The notes under the pieces are model-generated. The model worked only from the letters and a program-made list of their open reading frames with translations, searched no databases and was not told the origin of the DNA. The position numbers were made by a program, and so were the translations under genes. Of a stretch of 45,968 bases of DNA, positions 41,389 through 45,968 are shown one piece after another. The stretch is from contig JAIPJR010000008.1 in the NCBI GenBank assembly GCA_021734045.1, forward strand, positions 1 to 45,968, given 5' to 3'. The stretch's first letter is position 1; each line of letters starts with the position of its first letter. The DNA is from Fidelibacterota bacterium. GTDB lineage: Bacteria > Fidelibacterota > UBA8477.

Positions 41389-42828
41389 TCACCAGCGAAC
41401 GGTTAATTGACGATTGGCGCGGGTCTCATCTACCCTTCCAACCGGTGTTGTTTTGGGTGACTCATGGAGAATGTCCGGGTTGGTACGGATTTCTTCATCA
41501 ATCTTCACCATCACCTCCACAAAACGATCCAGCGTCTCCCGAGTCTCACTCTCTGTAGGCTCAATCATGAGCGCTTCCTTCACGATGAGAGGAAAATACA
41601 TGGTTGGCGCGTGAAATCCGTAATCCAAGAGCCGTTTGGCGATATCCAGAGCTTTCACCCCGGCGGCTTTTTGGTCAATCGCCGAAAGCACAAATTCATG
41701 CATGCAGGGCAAATCGTATGGAAGCTGGTAATAATCCTTCAAGCGATGCATGAGGTAATTGGCATTAATGACTGCAGCTTTGGAAATATCAGTCAGGTTA
41801 TCACGACCCAGCATCCGGATATAGGTCCAGGCACGGACAAGCACACCGTAATTGCCAAAGAAGGCGTGCAGCCGGCCGATACTATCCGGATGATTGTTGT
41901 TAATGATGAAATGCCCATCCACTTCATCAATCGTTGGCGTCGGGAGAAATTCCACCAGACGCGCGACCACACCAATGGGACCGGCTCCCGGACCACCACC
42001 ACCATGCGGCGTTGAAAAGGTTTTGTGTAGATTGATATGGGTAATGTCGAAGCCCATGTCAGCCGGACGTACAATGCCAATCAAGGCATTCATATTGGCG
42101 CCATCCATATACATGAGCCCGTCCACATCATGAATTAATTCCACGATTTCCAGAATGCGTTCTTCGAACAAGCCCAGTGTATTGGGATTGGTGAGCATGA
42201 GACCGGCAACTTCATCATCCAATTTGGATTTGAGATCCTCAATATCCACCAGCCCACGTGAATTGCTTTTAATTTCAACTGCCTCATAACCCGCCATGGC
42301 GACCGATGCCGGATTGGTGCCGTGGGCGGCATCCGGAATGAGAATTTTCGTTTTCCGGTTGCCTTTCATGGCGTGGTACTTGCGCATGATTAGGACGCCG
42401 GTGAGTTCGCCCTGTGATCCTGCTGCCGGCTGGAGCGTAAAGCGTTCCATTCCCGTAATCCCACACAGGAATTTTTCTAACTCATAGTAAATCTGCAGTT
42501 GCGCCTGGGACATCTCCTCCGGTTGCAAGGGGTGAGCTTCAGCCGTGATGGGCTGGCCGGCAGTCCAGTCATTAATCTTGGGATTGTACTTCATGGTGCA
42601 GGATCCCAATGGGTACAAATCCTTGTCAACATGATGATTTTTTACAGATAAATTGGTGTAGTGCCGTACCAATTCCGGTTCGGAAACTTCCGGGAGGCGA
42701 ACCGAGTCCCAGGTTCTTTGGAAGTTACCCAGAATCAAGTCATCCAGTGGTTGCTCCGGAACATCGCATTTGGGCAACGATGTGGCCATTTGCCCCCTGG
42801 CGCCACGCTCGATGATTAATTTTGTCAT
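41389..42828 (-). CDS. gcvPB: Glycine dehydrogenase (decarboxylating), subunit 2
   Basis: 479 aa. Half of the P-protein of the glycine cleavage system in organisms with a split P-protein. PLP-binding Lys lies in HINLHKTFSTPHGGGGPG (~265). LGSCTMKYNPKIND (~77), QPAAGSQGELTG (~138), and DAAHGTNPASVAMAGY are conserved. The start overlaps the end of alaS as ATGA, so translation is coupled. The partner subunit 1 and proteins T, H and L are not in the window. Confidence 0.95.
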   Translation of the reverse strand: MTKLIIERGARGQMATSLPKCDVPEQPLDDLILGNFQRTWDSVRLPEVSEPELVRHYTNLSVKNHHVDKDLYPLGSCTMKYNPKINDWTAGQPITAEAHPLQPEEMSQAQLQIYYELEKFLCGITGMERFTLQPAAGSQGELTGVLIMRKYHAMKGNRKTKILIPDAAHGTNPASVAMAGYEAVEIKSNSRGLVDIEDLKSKLDDEVAGLMLTNPNTLGLFEERILEIVELIHDVDGLMYMDGANMNALIGIVRPADMGFDITHINLHKTFSTPHGGGGPGAGPIGVVARLVEFLPTPTIDEVDGHFIINNNHPDSIGRLHAFFGNYGVLVRAWTYIRMLGRDNLTDISKAAVINANYLMHRLKDYYQLPYDLPCMHEFVLSAIDQKAAGVKALDIAKRLLDYGFHAPTMYFPLIVKEALMIEPTESETRETLDRFVEVMVKIDEEIRTNPDILHESPKTTPVGRVDETRANRQLTVRW

Positions 42829-45449
42829 TGGACTTCCTGTTCCACCAGAGACTTCACCCCGGCGATTACCATTTCCAGTTTTTCAGGCTTTTTCCCTCCG
42901 GCTGTGGCCAGATTTGGCTTACCACCGCCACCGCCGCCCAGTTGCTGACCCAGTTTACGCACAATGTCACCGGCTTTCAGTTTGTATTTCGCCGTCAAAT
43001 CCTGAGAGACAACACAGACAACATAAGGGGCACCATCCATCACGGCTCCCAGAACCCCGACACCTGAACCCAATCTGTCCATAAGCGCGCTTCCGGCATC
43101 TTTCAATTCATCCATTCCGGATACCTGGATTACCGATGAAACCACTTTGAAATCAGCAACCTTTTCTGCTTCGGTGATCAAATTTTCAAGACTGGCAGCC
43201 ATTTGGTGAAATTGCAGGGCTTTTACCTGCTTCTCAAGCTCGTGTTTTTCAGTGGCCAGGAGAGCCACCCGTTGTGGCAGATCCGTGACCTCACAATTCA
43301 ATAAATGTCGCAATTCCTGTACCACGTCACGATCACGCCGGTTTAACGCTTCTGCCCCGGCACCGGTGACCGCTTCAATGCGTCTTACGCCGGCTGCGAT
43401 GGCAGATTCAGAGGTAATCCGGAACGATCCAATATCACCGGTAGCATCCACATGGGTTCCGCCACACAATTCAAAACTAAAATCACCAAATTTCACCGTT
43501 CGGACTTCATCCCCATACTTTTCACCAAAGAATGCCAGAGCGCCTGCCTGTTGGGCCTCGTCAAACGACTTAAGTGCTACGCTTGTCCTGGCATTGAGCC
43601 GAATCTCTTCATTTACCAGATTTTCAATCTGCTTCAATTCTTCTTCACCGACCTTTTTATAATGACTAAAGTCAAACCTCAGGTGCGTTTCGGCCACCAG
43701 CGAACCGGCCTGTTTCACATGGTCACCTAACGTTTTTCGCAATGCCGCATGGAGTAAATGGGTAGCTGAATGATTCCGCTTAACTGCCTGGCGTCGTTCC
43801 GCTTCCACAAGAGCCTGCAGGGGTTCGCCATTGATTTGTTCAAAATCACCCCGCATAATCTCAACATAATGCAGAATCCGGTCGCCGTCCTTCTGGGTGT
43901 CGGTTACTTTTAGCTCCAGCGCGTCATTCCGAATAACACCGGTATCGCCAATCTGACCGCCACTTTCAGCATAGAATGGCGTTTCATCCAGCACCACCAC
44001 CATTTTATCATTATGCATCTGGTAATGTCGGATATGAACCATGGACTCGGTTTTCTCATATCCAATGAATCGGGAATGCTCACCGGTCGTCACTTCCGTC
44101 CAATCACCTCCGGATGTCTGCTGATGTTTGAATTGGTGAGCGGAACGGGCTTTGGCGCGCTGTTGAGCCATGCGCTTTTCAAAATCATCCATATCCACCG
44201 TCAAACCTTCTTCTTCGGCCATAAGCCGGGTCAAGTCTGCGGGGAATCCATAAGTATCGTAAAGTTTGAAGACGGCTTCACCTGGCAAAGCATCGATTTT
44301 TTGGGTGCGGGTTTCGTCCACAAGATTCTGAAAGATTTCGATTCCCCGGTCCAAAGTCTTGGAGAAGGATTCCTCCTCTGATTGGATGACACGGGCAACA
44401 TAATCGGTGCGTTCCTTGAGTTCAGGGAATGTATCACCCATGATATCCACGACCGTTGGAACCAGTTGGTGCATGAACGCGCTGTTAATACCCAGCGTGC
44501 GTCCGAACCGCGCTGCCCGACGCAAAATGCGTCGCAAGACATAACCACGGCCATCATTGGCGGGGAGTGCGCCGTCGGTAATGGAAAATGTCAGCATGCG
44601 GATATGATCCGCAATCACGCGGTGTGCAGCACCATCTTCCGGATGATAAGGGACACCGGTCAATTTTGAAATGTGCTCCAGAATCGGCGTGAATAAATCG
44701 GTTTCGTAATTAGAAGTTTTCCCCTGCAGATACGCAACGATGCGCTCAAACCCGGCACCCGTATCCACGTGCTTGGCAGGTAGTTCTGTTAATTTACCGT
44801 TTTCATCCCGGTTATTTTGGATAAATACAAGGTTCCATAGTTCCATGAAGCGGGGATTATCGGTATTCACACCTCGTTCCGGATCACTACCGTGAATGTC
44901 TTCGGTTCCACCCACATCAATATGGAGCTCTGAACAAGGTCCGCAGGGGCCGGTTTCCCCCATTTCCCAGAAATTATCCTTCTCACCGAATCGCAACACA
45001 TGGTCCCGAGGGATGTCTGTCTCGCTTAACCAGAGATTAAAAGCCTCATCATCATTTTTATAGACAGTGGCATAGAGTTTATCTTTTGGAATATTCCAAA
45101 CATCGGTAAATAATTCCCAAGCCCAGCGTATCGCTTCTTTCTTGTAGTAATCACCAAAACTCCAGCTCCCCAGCATCTCGAAAAAGGTGTGGTGGTAGGT
45201 ATCCTTACCAACCTCCTCCAGATCGTTGTGCTTACCGCTCACGCGGATGACTTTTTGGGAGTTGTAGGCTCTGGGAACCTTGGGTTGCTCCAGATTCAGA
45301 AAGATGTTTTTAAACTGGTTCATCCCTGCATTGGTAAATAATAGGGTGGCATCATCGTAGGGTACGACGGGCGCGCTGCGAATAAATTTATGGTCGTGGT
45401 TTTTAAAGAATTCGAAAAAATCGTTGCGTATTTGTTTTGCTGATTTCAT
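42825..45449 (-). CDS. alaS: Alanyl-tRNA synthetase
   Basis: 874 aa. The class II aminoacylation core begins FFEFFKNHDHKFIRSAPVVP with LLFTNAGMNQFKNIFL (~55). The editing domain shows NHSATHLLHAAL (~560) and FELCGGTHVDATGDIGSF (~665), which hold its four metal ligands. The C-terminal C-Ala domain contains LGGGGGGKPNLATAGG (~850). The length is standard. It leads the alaS-gcvPB-lysA group with its own promoter. Glycine is a natural misactivation product of AlaRS, though the pairing with gcvPB may be coincidental. Confidence 0.98.
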   Translation of the reverse strand: MKSAKQIRNDFFEFFKNHDHKFIRSAPVVPYDDATLLFTNAGMNQFKNIFLNLEQPKVPRAYNSQKVIRVSGKHNDLEEVGKDTYHHTFFEMLGSWSFGDYYKKEAIRWAWELFTDVWNIPKDKLYATVYKNDDEAFNLWLSETDIPRDHVLRFGEKDNFWEMGETGPCGPCSELHIDVGGTEDIHGSDPERGVNTDNPRFMELWNLVFIQNNRDENGKLTELPAKHVDTGAGFERIVAYLQGKTSNYETDLFTPILEHISKLTGVPYHPEDGAAHRVIADHIRMLTFSITDGALPANDGRGYVLRRILRRAARFGRTLGINSAFMHQLVPTVVDIMGDTFPELKERTDYVARVIQSEEESFSKTLDRGIEIFQNLVDETRTQKIDALPGEAVFKLYDTYGFPADLTRLMAEEEGLTVDMDDFEKRMAQQRAKARSAHQFKHQQTSGGDWTEVTTGEHSRFIGYEKTESMVHIRHYQMHNDKMVVVLDETPFYAESGGQIGDTGVIRNDALELKVTDTQKDGDRILHYVEIMRGDFEQINGEPLQALVEAERRQAVKRNHSATHLLHAALRKTLGDHVKQAGSLVAETHLRFDFSHYKKVGEEELKQIENLVNEEIRLNARTSVALKSFDEAQQAGALAFFGEKYGDEVRTVKFGDFSFELCGGTHVDATGDIGSFRITSESAIAAGVRRIEAVTGAGAEALNRRDRDVVQELRHLLNCEVTDLPQRVALLATEKHELEKQVKALQFHQMAASLENLITEAEKVADFKVVSSVIQVSGMDELKDAGSALMDRLGSGVGVLGAVMDGAPYVVCVVSQDLTAKYKLKAGDIVRKLGQQLGGGGGGKPNLATAGGKKPEKLEMVIAGVKSLVEQEVQ

Positions 45450-45490
45450 ATCTCACAATTGGGTTTCACGTGCTATCATTTTCGGCGTGT

Positions 45491-45520
45491 AGTATAAAAG
45501 GATAAGCCCGTTTGTGTAAG
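45491..45520 (-). promoter_or_regulatory. Predicted promoter of alaS
   Basis: On the minus strand CTTACA (45515-45520), 18 bases, TATACT (45491-45496). The leader to the ATG at 45449 would be about 35 bases. The -35 box is only moderately good. Confidence 0.4.
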
Positions 45521-45635
45521 TGAATTTCTTGGGTTATGCGCCAATTCAGTCATGAAAAACATTTCGGCTGCCACCAAAATCAATGGTCAAATTTAGTTGG
45601 TCAATTCGTTGCATTTTTATCACTGGTCTTTTAAA

Positions 45636-45968
45636 ATGGCGCAAAAGGAATCACGCGTTAAAAACATGGTTTTAAAAAAATCCTCAATTCGTACAGCAGT
45701 GTTTCTTATTGTACTGTTTATAATGGTTTCGCTCACAGGTTGCTGGGAAAAACAGGATCACGATCTGTTGTTGCCTGAAACACCCCATTACCAACTCACT
45801 GGTACCGTGGTGGATGAAGTCACCCAACGCCCGCTTCCCGATATTCAGGTGATAGTAAAAATGGGGTATTCCCTTTATAATGTTGAATGGCAAACACTTA
45901 CCCTCCACACTGATTCCGCCGGTTTCTTTCAAATCGACACCATTTATCCCGGCAGCTATATCATGGAT
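45636..45968 (+). CDS. Lipoprotein with carboxypeptidase-like regulatory (beta-sandwich) domain, cut by window edge
   Basis: The reading frame is open from ATG 45636 to the right edge (111 codons so far); ATG 45666 is an alternative start. After a basic start, a hydrophobic stretch runs into the lipobox SLTGC (~35), so the protein is probably lipid-anchored. YQLTGTVVDEVTQRPLPDI and TDSAGFFQIDTIYPGSY match the start of a CarboxypepD_reg-like domain, common in surface proteins of FCB bacteria. It is divergent from alaS. The function cannot be told from this part. Confidence 0.75.
   Translation, partial: MAQKESRVKNMVLKKSSIRTAVFLIVLFIMVSLTGCWEKQDHDLLLPETPHYQLTGTVVDEVTQRPLPDIQVIVKMGYSLYNVEWQTLTLHTDSAGFFQIDTIYPGSYIMD

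Noticed and set aside
41389-45635. Glycine or lysine riboswitch in the alaS-gcvPB-lysA group
   Set aside because: The spacers are too short (overlap, 16 bases) and the 186-base region before alaS shows no recognisable riboswitch structure.

Overview
The window looks like a chromosomal stretch of a Gram-negative bacterium of the FCB type; Neomarinimicrobiota, Calditrichota or a similar candidate phylum are my best guesses. The grounds are secreted proteins carrying the 'YPNPFNP' FlgD-like sorting domain typical of that group, a MacB/LolD-type exporter with a periplasmic adaptor, a DUF5683 protein, and a nusA-operon order ending in rpsO-pnp. No 16S rRNA is present, so the phylum stays an inference. 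Base composition is moderate (roughly 45-50% GC by eye). There are no insertion sequences, integrases, phage genes or CRISPR arrays.

Layout, left to right. (1) 1-236: edge fragment, possibly a broken coding sequence. (2) 237-4555 (minus): four-gene exporter operon (adaptor, two permeases, ATPase). (3) 4556-7851: a decayed partial copy of a small gene, a secreted GLUG-repeat protein, then the intact small gene downstream of a DUF1232 gene. (4) 8039-15209: secreted and envelope enzymes: an M19 dipeptidase with an internal sorting domain, a parvulin, a GH9 glycosidase, a dockerin-tailed subtilase and a YhhN membrane protein. (5) 15337-27731: tRNA-Ser, then the long minus-strand operon rimP-nusA-infB-rbfA-truB-ribF-rpsO-pnp-M16 protease-ald-deacetylase. 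(6) 27759-30115: a TPR membrane protein with tRNA-Arg just upstream, and guaB. (7) 30159-36745 (minus): ferredoxin-GGR-like reductase-DnaQ/DinG helicase-hutH-RpiB-like protein, closed by a terminator. (8) 36899-39973 (minus): ridA, a lipid kinase, DUF5683 and an NSS transporter. (9) 40122-45449 (minus): alaS-gcvPB-lysA. (10) 45636 to the right edge: the start of a lipoprotein gene on the plus strand.

How it fits together: regions 5, 6 and 9 are core information processing and amino-acid or nucleotide metabolism. Regions 3-4 suggest a heterotroph degrading polysaccharide and protein outside the cell: GH9 glycosidase, secreted protease, dipeptidase, and further in the window an amino-acid symporter, alanine dehydrogenase, histidine ammonia-lyase and glycine decarboxylase. 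Four recognisable promoters (tRNA-Ser, tRNA-Arg, rimP and ppiC) share a TATATT or TATAAT -10 box with a 16-17 bp spacer, which suggests a conventional housekeeping sigma factor.

I see no clear-cut unknown multi-gene system. The observations most worth following are the ferredoxin-GGR pair, the RpiB-like protein with a changed active site and an extra N-terminal segment, the dipeptidase whose sorting domain sits before its catalytic domain, the direct repeat around the GLUG gene, a palindrome over the ppiC promoter, and the frequent TTG start codons in the translation operon.
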